DNA of 64,000 nucleotides from Hydractinia symbiolongicarpus (Eukaryota; Cnidaria; Hydrozoa; Anthoathecata; Hydractiniidae): contig NC_079880.1 in the NCBI RefSeq assembly GCF_029227915.1, positions 19,592,501 through 19,656,500 on the forward strand. The letters run 5' to 3'. The translations under genes were made by a program, and so were the position numbers. This document shows positions 11,850 to 24,600 of the stretch, in pieces (position 1 is the stretch's first letter; every line of letters begins with the position of its first letter). A model generated the notes under the pieces. It was not told where the DNA came from. It ran no database searches and saw only the letters and a list, made by a program, of their open reading frames with translations.

Positions 11850-13015
11850 GTCTTACCACAGCTTAACAAATGATGTGTTCTTGAAATCAATTGAGTGCAG
11901 AGATTTGACCCTATGCATCTCCAACAGAAATAATAGTCCGGCCGGTCCAGTGTGACTGTTCAGGGTTAAGAAGAGAAAAAAGTACGAGGTTGGTGAGGGT
12001 TCGCGACATTTCAATTTTCTTGATTTTTCAGAGATACCCGTGAAAATGTTTTTCATAATGGCGGGTTTAGCAGTGCTTAACTTTTCGTTGATGTTTTGTG
12101 ATTTTACTTACACAAGATAAGTTCGTATAGTTAGCTAAAGCTTCCTTTTCCTTCTCTTTACCCCACATTAGTGACGAAGTATTGATCACATTATAACTAG
12201 GATTGGTAATGCTAAGTATCAAGGATTTCGATGGGCAATCCAAACTGGTTCATCTAGTAGTGAATTATCGACCCAGCCAAATTATGCTGGCAGATGGATT
12301 CCTCGTAATCTGCTCGACATATTTCGCTTCCTCAACTGTTATATTCAATGACCAAAATACCTTTTTACAGTGCTCATTCAACGTCATGTTCTCCATTAAG
12401 GCTAGTTGGGGTCAAATAGCTCTCTAAATTGTCTTGGTAATTTAGAAGCATTGACAACATCACTATCCTGTTAAATGAGAGGCTCCTGAAACACTGAGTA
12501 AAGATAAACCTATAGCATATTTATTAGCATCTTTTAATGCATTTAGGAAATCTTTTGTAAAATTCTGATTCCATTGGTTAGCCATGTCATGTCAGTTGGG
12601 AGGGGGGGGGGGGTCTGGGCTGTTAGACCAAGACACACAGCTGCTTCTATCTTAAAAAGTGTTGCAGCTACATTTGAGCATGTTTCCCCAAGCCTAAAAG
12701 TTAAACAACAAAAAATTATTATGAGACATCAGAACCTCCATTGACAAAACTTGTAGTATAAGTTTAACTCCACCTTGCCATGCATGTGCAATGAGCAGCT
12801 AACACAGATCATGATTGATTCGGAGCCACCCAAAGTTGATGGGGTTTGCCATTCGTTCTATACGATGGCTTAGCTTCACATTTAGCTAAGAAATATCCAG
12901 GCTTCAACCACATTATATAAAACAATCCTGTACCCATCCAGAGACAAAAAAAGTTTATGAGCTTCCAAAGATTTGTAGTTCTCCATCGCCTCTGGACTGA
13001 AAACACCTAAAATAC
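11850..13015 (-). pseudogene. Decayed SWIM-finger / YqaJ-like exonuclease gene (transposon-associated family)
   Basis: Read on the minus strand, the order of motifs matches a protein family common in invertebrate genomes. A YKSLEAHKLF segment at about 12965 is followed by GWVQDCFI in a second frame, NGKPHQLWVA, HCTCMA, then GETCSNVAATLFKIEAAV (the SWIM CxC...CxH-like finger) at about 12620-12680. After this comes a YqaJ (lambda-exonuclease-like) segment with EQITRNPSASIIWLG and MWGKEKEKEALANY at 12110-12390, and SLHSIDFKNTSF near 11865. An intron between HCTCMA and GETCSN (about 12685-12771) keeps its GT-AG ends. The gene is broken by several frameshifts, in-frame stops and a C/G homopolymer at 12600-12612, and the region of the expected GASPDG-like catalytic motif is degraded. 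The family reading is from motif order and not from a search. Confidence 0.7.
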
Positions 13016-13284
13016 CGTGCTTAGCTCTCGTTGAGGTTGGACGTATCTAAAACGCTCCGGTCTTGGCGCGCTAAGTCGAAGAAAGAAAAAAGAAGACTAA
13101 AGCTTGAAGAGCTCCTGCTTTGACAGCTAAGTCCTTTTTGATTTATTATATATTGTACTGCCTTTTTTACTTCATTTATATCTTTTCATTTCTTTAATTT
13201 GTTGTTTTGTAAGTTTTTAAATTATTGTTTTTGTTAATAAATTGTTTTTATCCCAGTCAGTTTTTTATCCATCTATCATCTAAT

Positions 13285-16200
13285 ATGGTAGCTTTGCTGT
13301 GTTGTGGGTTCCTGCTGCTCCTTCTGTGTAACATCGTAAGGAAATGGGCTTGCCTTAGATCCTTCAAACATAGTTTTGGAAGAGCACATAACCGTAGAAT
13401 GATCTCTCTACGACTTAAAAATAACTTTACTCAGGTAGGAAACCCCACATTTACGCTAAAACTGATTTTTGTGTTTGTTGTATTTTTGAGCAATACAAAA
13501 CCTTCGTTCAAAAGTAGCTCACCCAACAACAACGAAATGAGTCGACTAGATAGGAGTTTCTTTTCTATCTCTTCACTTGATGCCTGCAATAGAGTTTCTG
13601 AAAGCCAGCTCACTCTCCAATTAAAATTAATGGCTTTATCAAAACTTAAGCCAAGCAGGCACAAGTATTTCTATTTTTTAATCCTCTTGTCAGGGGACAT
13701 CTGCCTCAACCCAGGTCCTGTTAAGTATCCCTGTTCTTCATGCTTAAAACCTGTGGCAAAAACACACAAAGCACTTTCTTGTGACAAGTGTGGATTATGG
13801 GCTCATAAAAAATGTGAGCGTATTTCTGATAAAAAATATCAACAATTTATGAAGACTCCTGAAGATAAACTGTTTTTCGTTTGCAGTCCCTGTCTTTCTC
13901 GTAATTTGCCCTTTGCTAATGAGGAGTCATTTGGTGACGAAATTCCGGAAAACTTTGATTTTGAGGCAATCAGAAATGGAAAGGGCTTAAAAATGGCCCA
14001 TCTCAACATAAATGGTCTGTCATCCAAACTAGACTATGTTAAACTTCTGCTACATCAAACAAAACTTGATGTATTCTCCATCTGTGAAACCAAAATTGAT
14101 GACACCATCACTGACAATGACGTTAAAATTGATGGCTATGTTTGTTATAGGAATGATCGGAATAGACGAGGTGGGGGTGTTCTAATTTTTGTTAATGAAA
14201 ACTTGGATAGCCACCTTTTGAAACACCTTTACTTCGAAAATGTTGAATCACTATGGGTGAAAGTGTGCCTGAAAAAAACTAAACCTATTTACGTGTGTGG
14301 GGTTTACAGGCCACCTGGAGGTAGTGATTTGCAGAGTACCGAAAACCTGTGTACTCATTTTAAACAGTGTTTTAACAAGCTCCCAAAAGAAAAAGAAGTT
14401 TTTATCTTGGGAGATTTTAACTGTAACATGCTTTCAAAATATGCTCTTTCCTCCAAAATAAAGGAATTATGCTCCACTCTTTTCCTAAAACAACATAGTA
14501 CGGAGCCAACTCGTGTTACTGAAAATAGTAGCACTCTTATAGACTTGATACTTTCTAACAGTTCTTGTATTTCTAAAACTGGTGTCATGGATTTAGGCAT
14601 CAGTGATCACAATTTAGTTTATGTGATCAGAAAATTCAAAAGGCCAAAATTTGAACCTAAAACATGCAAGGTTCGTAGCTACAAGAACTTCAGTAAAGAG
14701 GCTTTTCTGAAGGACCTCAGGAATTTAGACTGGTCATATTTTAATAATTATGATGACCTTGATGAAGCATGTGAGAAACTGAATAAAAATGTTAAAACAG
14801 TGGCTGACAAACATGCCCCTTTCAAAACACATAGATTTTCTGGCCGTGTTGAGGCATGGGTCACTGATGAATTAATAATAGCCATCAAAGAAAGAGACTT
14901 CTTGAAACGGAAAGCATCAAAAACAAAATCCATCATAGACTGGGAAGCTTTCAAACAAAAAAGGAACCAGGTAATAGGTCTCAAAAATTGACTCAAAAAC
15001 GAGTACTATAATGACGTTTTGCAGGACTTTCAAAAACGGCCAAAACAACTTTGGAAAACCCTAAAAAAACTGGTTCCTGATAAGTCAGGCAATACTACCT
15101 CGATAAAACGAGTAGTCCAAAACGATGGTACAGAAACTTCTCACCCAAAAGAAATTTCCAACACATTCAATTCATTTTTTGTCAGTGTTGGTGCCAAACT
15201 AGCCTCTAAATTTTCTTCTGACACTACTAATGTTATTCCACCTGTTAGCGGACACGATTTTCGGTGGGCTCGTATTGAGACCAAAAGTGTCAAAAAAATA
15301 ATTAGTTCACTAAAACTTAATAAAGCTACAGGCTTGGACGGAATTGGTTCACGACTGCTAAAAGCAGGTTCGTCAGTTTTAAGTATTTATTTATCAAGTC
15401 TTTTCAACAAATCTTTATTTACTGGTTATGTACCTAAATGTTGGAAGACTAAAAGGGTCTCGCCTATTTTTAAAAGTGGCAATAAAACAGATCCTACTAA
15501 TTATCGGCCTATCTCCATTTTGCCAATTCCTATGAAAATTTTTGAAAAGTTAGTGCATGAGCAAATGTCTCATTTTATTTCTGAGCACAACTTCCTGAAT
15601 GACAGACAGTCCGGATTTCGAAAACTCTTTTCCACAGAAACTGCAGTAGTCGATGTCTCTGATTTTATTCTTACTGAGCTCAACCAACATAACTTTGTTT
15701 GTGCTGTGCTCATTGACCTTAAAAAAGCTTTTGACACTGTTGATCATAAAATTTTGTTAAAAAAACTATGGTGTTTTGGCATCAGAGATGCTGCCTTTGA
15801 CTGGTTCGAGTCCTACTTAACGGGCTGAATGCAGCTGACTCTTGTAAACGACACAGGATCAGATCTGCTTCATGAAGACGCTTTTGGGGTGCCGCAGGGA
15901 TCTGTGTTGGGGCCCCTGCTCTTTCTTTTGTATATTGATGACTTAAAATCTGTCATCAATTCAAACTACCACCATCTATATGCAGATGATACAATAATTA
16001 TTTAGTCTCATAAAAACTTGGATACCCTTGTCTCCCAGGTCGAGTTAGAACTTTCGCAAGTCGACCTCTGGCTGAATAATAACAAAATGACTATTAATAC
16101 GGACAAAACTGAAACAATCTTTTTCGGCAACCACAGCCAGTTAAAAAAAGTTGAGAACAAAACTATCAACTATATGGGTATTTCTTTGAAGAGGAGCGAA

Positions 16201-16773
16201 AAAGTTAAATATCTTGGGGTAACATTTGATCAAAAAATGCAATGGGAAAAGCACATTAATGACATAAATAGAAAAATACTAATTAAATATTCTAAAATTA
16301 GAACCATTGCATCCTGTTTAACACCTCACACAAAAAACCTTTTAATTAATGCACTTGTCATGCCATATTTCCACTACTGCTCCTCGGCATGGGCTTGTGC
16401 CACCCAAGGTAGATTGGGAAAACTAGAAAAACGATTAAAATGTGTCCGTACCTTTTTTGGGAAAGAGAGGGAATATTCAATGAATAATTTACTCATCAAA
16501 AACGATGCCATATTAGTTTTCAAAGCCATGAATCACATTGCTCCTGATTACATGCGCTCAAAATTCCTTTTGACAAAAAACTGTCATAATCATCAAACAA
16601 GAGGAGCTTCAAAAAACAGGTTCACACTTCCCTTGGTCAACACGGAATTTGGCAAAAAAGCCTTCCCATTTAGAGCTGCAAAAGTGTGGAATAATCTTCC
16701 AGACCAAGTGACCTGTGATGGAAGTCTGCTTTCGTTTAAGACTTCCATCTCGAATGTATTGGGCAAATTCTAA
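13285..16773 (+). pseudogene. Retrotransposon ORF: 2A-like motif, PHD finger, APE endonuclease, reverse transcriptase; three in-frame stops
   Basis: The first ATG of the open frame is at 13285. Residues 1-137 include hydrophobic stretches. A 2A-like motif, SGDICLNPGP, ends at residue 145. A complete C4HC3 PHD finger follows (C150, C153, C166, C169, H174, C177, C200, C203). The endonuclease begins near residue 239 (HLNINGL) with its glutamate at 268 (ICETK), and shows VYRPPGG, LGDFNCN and ISDHN. The RT shows [42 protein letters not shown] and YADDT. A family-typical C-terminus (AAKVWNNLPD) ends at 16773. The frame never shifts but carries TGA at 14989, TGA at 15826 and TAG at 16003, so this copy cannot make a full protein. 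The TAG lies four codons after YADDT. Intact relatives elsewhere in the genome are likely. Confidence 0.88.
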
Positions 16774-16977
16774 TGGAGATCACTTTTTAACTTTTTAATT
16801 TTTGTTTTTTATTCTTTTTCTTTTCAATTTTCACAGATTATAAATGTTACTATGTTTGATTGAGCTGAGGCAGTCTAAGGTTTATCATTTTTTGTTTCTT
16901 TTTTGTTCTAGTGGCCCCCAGTGGAAACAATCCACTAACTATAGGTTTTTGTGATTTTCTGGGCTAGCCACTTTAAA

Positions 16978-17762
<785 letters not shown>

Positions 17763-18090
17763 CTATAGACCGTTTTGAATGTTTACATTTTTCGTGGTAA
17801 GCCCTTTTGACTTTAACAATCGTGTAGCAGACATGTGGGCGCTAGGTGAAGTGAGGTCCTTTTCAGTCTGTTTCTTTGCACAAAAGTATCATTACGACTT
17901 TATATGAATAATGTCAATCAGAAGTTATTCATCTAACTTGATAATAGTTTAAAGCCTCAACAACGTTTCTGTAGAAAGAAATGGACTAAAAAAAGATCCT
18001 TCTTCAGCAAGCTCTTGCATTTTTTTGCCTGCCATGCAGTTGTTAAAGTCAAAAGGGCTTACCACAAAAGTTGTAATCATTCAAAAAATG
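17763..18090. mobile_element. MITE with 47-bp terminal inverted repeats
   Basis: Left arm 17773-17819 (starting TTTTGAATG and containing GTGGTAAGCCCTTTTGACTT) and right arm 18040-18086 are reverse complements at 43 of 47 positions. About 220 bp of non-coding sequence lies between them. The outer limits may extend a few bases (CTATAGACC on the left). This is the classic layout of a miniature inverted-repeat transposable element. No clear target-site duplication was found, partly because the right side runs straight into a SINE. Confidence 0.8.
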
Positions 18091-18425
18091 GTGCCATAGT
18101 GTAGTGGTTATTAACTTTTGCACTTTTTGTGGCGGACCGGGATAGAATTCCCTTGCTGGTGATTCAATATAGGTCAGTGTATGTTACCAAACCCTGGGGG
18201 TTACCCAAGTCATGTGGGGAAGGGGATTGGGGAGATGCCACGCTGTGTGGGCCATTGGATGTCGTAGTAGGGAGTTGTCTGGTAGAGTGTAGCTCAAAAC
18301 AAGCATTAAATACTCCAGGCCTCCCCATCTTAGCCATGGCCCTTCCTGGAAATAATAGACGGTTATATCCCTGGGTGTTTATAAGGCTAGCTATGTAAAA
18401 TATGCACATCAATACACCATTTCAC
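18091..18425 (+). mobile_element. tRNA-derived SINE with pol III A and B boxes
   Basis: The head resembles a tRNA gene: an A-box-like TAGTGTAGTGG at 18097-18107 and a degenerate B-box-like GGGATAGAATTCCC at 18139-18152. The body and tail (about 18180-18425) match a second, head-less copy at 5900-6126. It begins directly at the right TIR of the MITE. The short ORFs on both strands are not coding. It is not a functional tRNA, because the fold beyond the boxes is lost. Confidence 0.7.
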
Positions 18426-21400
18426 AGTTTAGTAAAAATAAAGTTATCTGTTCAACTAGTTGCATCGTACTAATCATCTTAAAACCAATTTAGAAGACAT
18501 AACTTTAATATTAAATCTTAAAACAACCTTTCTTTTTTACCAAAAATACCCACTGCTGTGGGCTGGCAAACGAGTTTGTTGTTGTTTTCTTAAGTTTCTG
18601 CACAGTAGTCTCAGTGCAGATTTTTCTCATAGACGTGCGTATCATAGTAAATGTGAAAACGTGTATTTATCTATCTCTATCTATATACAGTCTAATTTTC
18701 AAATTGCATTGGTATATTAATCAATTTCTCAGCTTAGTTTTGATCTAAAAGAGGTTGAACTGGGCTCTCACAGTCAGGGCAAATCATACAACTGATTGCA
18801 TAATTGCATTTGCAAATTTTAATTGGTTTACTAATTTATAAAAATGGTGCTAGAGATTATTTATTGCCACAAATTAATCAAATAAACATGTTTTAAAACT
18901 GTACTCTGTGCTGCTGCTCGTGAGAGTTACAAAACGTGTTGTGAGGAGAAAAATTAAGTGCATACAGCTTACATCACCTAAAAACAAATCCATCTTGACC
19001 TTTGGGTTCAGGAATCTTTTTTATTTTTTGGAAAAAAGCTTTATTTTTTTTCAAGATGTAGATCTTAAAAGCTATACTAACTATGCAAAATTATGAATTA
19101 TCAAATCGTTGGAAACATGTTTTTTGTAACTACTGTTATGTTAGCATGTTATTATTTTTTCTCAATACCCAAATTTATTGTTTTGGGTAACTTTTTTCGA
19201 AAGCATATATGGTTGTGAAGAGACATGAAAGAGTTCTGTCATGAAATAAATCCTTTATGAACAATGAGTTCATAACATAAATTCTAAAATTTCTCTTAAT
19301 AACAACTTAATATTTAATTGGTGAAGAGTTTTCTTACCAGATATTGTACAAAGTTACTCATTATGAATCTAATTAGATAATTTGCCATAATGTTATACAT
19401 ATATATTTAGTTCTTTTCAAATGATGCTTATAATACACATTATAGAATAGTTGTGTGCCAGAAGGCATCATCTTGTTATATATTTATGAACTTTATATTG
19501 ATTCTAACTCATGTGTACACACAAACTTACACAGCAATGGAACATTTTTTTATAAAATGATTGTCTTGTCAATTTAATATGAGTAATGAGGGTACTTTTA
19601 TGATAAAAAAATATGTATTTAAAAATATAAAAGCTAAGCATTCTATGATGGCTTTATATATTGTAATGCTTGTAAGACGATTGACCAGAACCATTTACAA
19701 TGTTAAGTAAATTTAATTTCTCATCTAAAAGAAAGATTTGTGATTGTTAGTACAGATCTAAAGGTACAAATGTGTAAGGTGCAGACAATTAGTTTTATAA
19801 ATACCGGCTTGACGGATTAGATTTATTTCTTCATTTTTTAACCATTCTACTAATTCAACTGATTCATTTTTTCAATTTTTTCAAAAAATTCTTGGAAAGT
19901 CTGGGAGTTTTGTTTATGAGAAATATAGTGGCCACAAGCATTTGTAATTACATTTTATGCATGGTATTTATCACACACACTTCAGAAAACCAGATTTTTT
20001 CAACTTTTTACTTTATATTTGCGTAAGTTCGCTTTATGCCCAAGGCAAGAATATTAATATCCAATCACTGAAAAAATTCTTTGTATAAAGGAAATTAACA
20101 ACTTATGTGAAGAATGCTTTGTTTTATTTTTTATTTAAATAAAACAAATATAAATGACATTTTTTGATAGAGACATTGAACAAATAATTAGTTGTGCGCA
20201 CAAGTTAAAGAAAAGGTATTATTTCTGTGAGATGTTAAACTCCTGAAGTCATCAGGATGAAATGTGTGACTATGGTAAAAGTGTTTTTGCATCATCCGGT
20301 TCATGTTGTTGTTTTTGTATGAGGCACCTTGCTTTCAATTTTTGACACTTTCTTTTCTGTTATTTCTCACTAAAAGCTAACTATAATCAGCTGTTGTTCA
20401 AATTATATTTTTTTGTTTTCTTTTAAAACTAAAAAAAATTAAACAAAAATTGAATGAAAGAATTATTGATATGAATGAAAATGATTTTCTGATAATTTTA
20501 ATTAATATTTTTATTTAGTATGTTTTGCGTGAAGAAAATTATCAGTTTAAAAAAAATTATCCGGGTAATAAAATTCTGCTAGCAAAGTTTTTGGTTTTAG
20601 GTATTTGCCTTATACAATCAGTGAATTTTTGCTATAAGATAAGAAGTATCGAAAAGCATTACTCAAAAAAAATTATATAAATATTAAAATGTTGTATACT
20701 ACTTTGACACTGGAATTTGCTTATATGTTACACAGAAAGTTATATGAAATGTTTAATTTTATACAATGAAATAAAAAGTATGATGTTATGATTGGATTAT
20801 TAATTATGAAAATTCATAAAAAGGCATGGAAAAATAAAAATAAATTGTGTATATATATATTTACAAACAAGTCAAATATTTGAAGAAAACCTTTCTTTGT
20901 CTTCAACGTGCATGATTTTATCAAAACTGTTCATTAAAAATTCAATTGTAAAATTTCTTTAGATATAAAGAATGCATGGTTGTTCATGGAAACATTTCAT
21001 GGTTTTCATGGTTTTGCATTGTATTTTGACAATATTTTTTTCTTAATAATTGATTAGATTTAAAAAAAATTTTAACTGTCCATTACATATTTTTTTGTTA
21101 ACTTTTCATGGAATCAAGCTGACTTGTAGACTAGGATTTTGTATGCAATTTATTTTACAGTTCATGTTTTTATTTCTTTAATTTTATATTAGATAAAATA
21201 AAACACATATAAATTAAAACAATCAGTTCAACATTCTGCTAAATGATCAAAATTAATAGTATGATACAAGAACGTGCACATGCAAGAAAGTACAATGTCA
21301 CTCAAGTCACATAATCAAACAAAGAAAAAGTCTTCAAGTGGTAAGGATAGTTATTATAGCTTAGTGCATGTCTTCCTACCTATTACATTCTCGTCAGTGT

Positions 21401-21616
21401 CAATCACATACATTTCTCACCTTGTATGAAATGTTTGGTCACCCTATACTTTTACAAATATTTATAACATAAGACTTTCTGTGCTTTTCATTGTATAGTA
21501 TTCTTGTGTTTAATATTATTTTTTCCTCACCACCCCAGAAAAGCAATGCCTGCGGTTAAGTTTTAAGTCTTCACGCATTCATATGTTATTAAAAATCTCT
21601 GTTTTGATTTGTTTAG
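18426..21616. other. Long AT-rich stretch upstream of the first recognised TMCC exon
   Basis: This may contain the unseen first exon(s) and promoter of the TMCC gene, because the first recognised exon (21617) starts with an acceptor in phase 1. No exon can be supported here from sequence alone. Confidence 0.3.
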
Positions 21617-24600
21617 GAATTTTTCATGAGTCAAAAGCACGTTCTATATCACTTGATAATATCGATCAGTACAATACATGGCCAAGCAGATCACCAAAAG
21701 CTCAACGTCAACACACACATTTGCTCAGTACATCACCCAGTTCACTATTCAAATTTAAAGGTAAGTAGATGTTGTAAACCTAACATTAATCCTTCTTTTA
21801 AATTTTAACCTTCCTTCCTCCAATCCTTAACACCAGAATAAAAAAATATAATATTTACAATGTCATCATCGCAAGCACTCAAAAATACAATCATTTGTAG
21901 CATGTAGATGAAATATCTGTTCGAAATTTATTCCTATATTTTAAAAAACTTATAACTTTCATAGTATAGAGTATTTAAACATCAGATTTCACTTGCTCTC
22001 TCCCTTTACCATACATTTAGCTTGCATTGTTTTGTGTTTGTATTTAAGTTATAACAATGATAAAAACAAAAGCCTTACCTATAGATCATTATTTACTCCC
22101 ATTCCTAGTAGATCAATTGCTGCTTTAAAGCTTGGGTGAACTTTTTAACCTTTTTTGTATATATAACACTATGTTTTTCTAGCAAATAATATTCATGGGT
22201 TACATTAATAATCAGAATAGTTTGCTTGCTTTTATTATTTTCTTCTTCAAAACATGTGATAAAAAGTTACACTCAAACAATTGTTTTCTTGTATGCTTGA
22301 TAGCTTACTGAAGTTTCATTATGTAGCCTTTGTTCTCGCCGTTAACACGTTTATTCTCTTTTATATTTCAGGATTAAAAAAGAAGTTATATGCATTCAAG
22401 CTGAGTAAAAGTAACTCAGATATCGCAGCTCAGGTATGGCATATTCTTTTTGCATTAATGAAATAATGGTTTTGATAGTAGTAGTACTAGTTGACCTAAG
22501 ATTGTATATTATGATTTACATGTATTGCCATGGTAGTTAATTAGTTTTAAAATTAAGCTTTAGTAGTGACTTTAAATTTTGCATTAGCTGTTTACCAAGC
22601 AGGAAGTCTAGTGACATATATAGAGGAATAGTATAAAAGATTGAAATGAGTTTTTAATAAAAGCTTTCTGTTCAGCCAGAAGAATATTTATAGACAGGGC
22701 TGGCTGATTAACCCTAATATGATTTTTTTTTCTCCGTTAAAAGTTGTTCAGGCTGCAATTTGAACTTATGTTGATAGGAGATATTGTAATTTATACAGCT
22801 TTAGCAATAATTTTATATATGTTGATATCTTTTGTGGATTTTGTTGACATTTTTTGTAGTGTAAGGACTATAAAGGAACATGAAAATAAGGAGTATAAAT
22901 AAATATAGGATTTAATAGATTAAAATTTTATTATTTTTTTGTTGTTGAATGCTAAAGGTACTTCTTCAGAGTGTGGCTATAACTCTATCCTTCATAATTT
23001 GGTTGTTAAATCAACTAGGAAATGTTGTTTACAAGAATTAATTTCCTAGATGCTTTATTCAGCTATTTGAGAAAATAGTTTTTAAAACATTCCTAATTGT
23101 CATTGCATAATTATTTTTGCGTTGTTTTAAAAGCTTTGTATGCCGTGATAATAGTCCTGGGATGCAGTTTTTTGATGACTAGCCTACTAAACCTCCCAAT
23201 TCTAAGTGTTTTCAGGATTTTTAAAAAATTCTTTTTTCAATTAACCTTGATTAAACTCTGATGTTAAAACTGTGCTTAGTGTGTTTGCAGTTTGAACACT
23301 TGAGAGTAAAAGCAGACGTTCCAACCTGTAGATTCATTGGTATAATTTTAGAAAAAGAAAAACATCTCCCAGAGGTTGAGAGGAATTTTTTAAGTTTAGC
23401 ATTTTTAAATGGCTACAAAATATATTAAGACTAGGGCCATATTTCTCAGTTTTCTCCCACAAATGAATATTTTGGCTATTTCTATTTCTACCTACTAATT
23501 TGAATTTTTCAATGTTTATAGTGAATCATTTTTCTTAAATTTATAAAAGATAAAAGAGGGTGACACAGATTACTTCGTAAGACTAACATGTTAGAAAGTA
23601 GTAGTAGCATAATTTAAACACTGCTTACCTAACCTATGCACTTGACAAGTAGCTTTTTTAAAGTCTAACAGTGCAGGGGATTCACAAGTTGATGCTTTTT
23701 GCCAACTTTGTGAAATGCCCACACAGTGCTTCTTCAGCTTGTATATGTTTTGCAGCCATGATTCCACAAGTATGATATTGAACTTAATAAAAAAAAGAGG
23801 AGGGCCAAGATTAATGACAAAAGTTATGCTATATAAGTATACAGGCAATTAAAAGAGAAATAACGGAGTGTATAGGCAAGGAGGTTTAAAGAGAGGAGAT
23901 ACATCTCAGCAACGTCAATTTAAATTCTGTTCAAATTTCTTTTGTTTACGTGCTCCTTTGAATCCATCCGTTGCGTCGCTTTTGCTGTATTTCTACATGC
24001 CAAGAGTGAGACAAGTGTTTTAACGACAAAGCAGAACTTTCAAAAAACATTAAAAGCTATACCAAACATAAATAAAACACATGGCTCTGTTAAGATATAA
24101 GAATTAATGCTGGTGAAGTTTATTATCCCTACTTGCAAAACGACTCAGCTGGTATTTGGAGCTTATATTGTGTAAATTGTTGCCCTGAGATATGACATAA
24201 TTTTATATCTTGTAGATGTTTCTGTATGTTCCCTCCCAGCACAGCATCAGTTAAAAGATTGATAAATGTTTTAAAAAATATTACTACAGGAGGGGTTGCA
24301 TATTAGTACATATTTTTGTCTTCAAAGTTATTGAATTTTCAGTATAGAATCTGTGTTCGGTAAGTATTATTTTTTTCATAGAACAAAAGAAAATATTAAT
24401 CATTCGTTACTATCTCTAATTATGCGTTTTTCATTGGGCAATGATTTACTTTTATTTCTTTGCGTTTTTATTTTCTAATATTGTTTTTTTATCTTTATGT
24501 TACCATAATTTCCCTCATATTCAGCAGATTTTTACCAGAAATATACCACCAGAAATGTTTAAAACCTGATTTTAAAGGATCAAGTTTTATCACTAAAAAA

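Noticed and set aside
18091-18165. tRNA gene
   Set aside because: A and B boxes are recognisable but the cloverleaf is not intact, and the unit continues into a SINE body shared with 5900-6126.
21626-21808. ORF starting ATG-AGT-CAA inside the first TMCC exon
   Set aside because: The frame does not continue into the next exon; only the frame ending SSLFKFK|G joins in phase with 22372.
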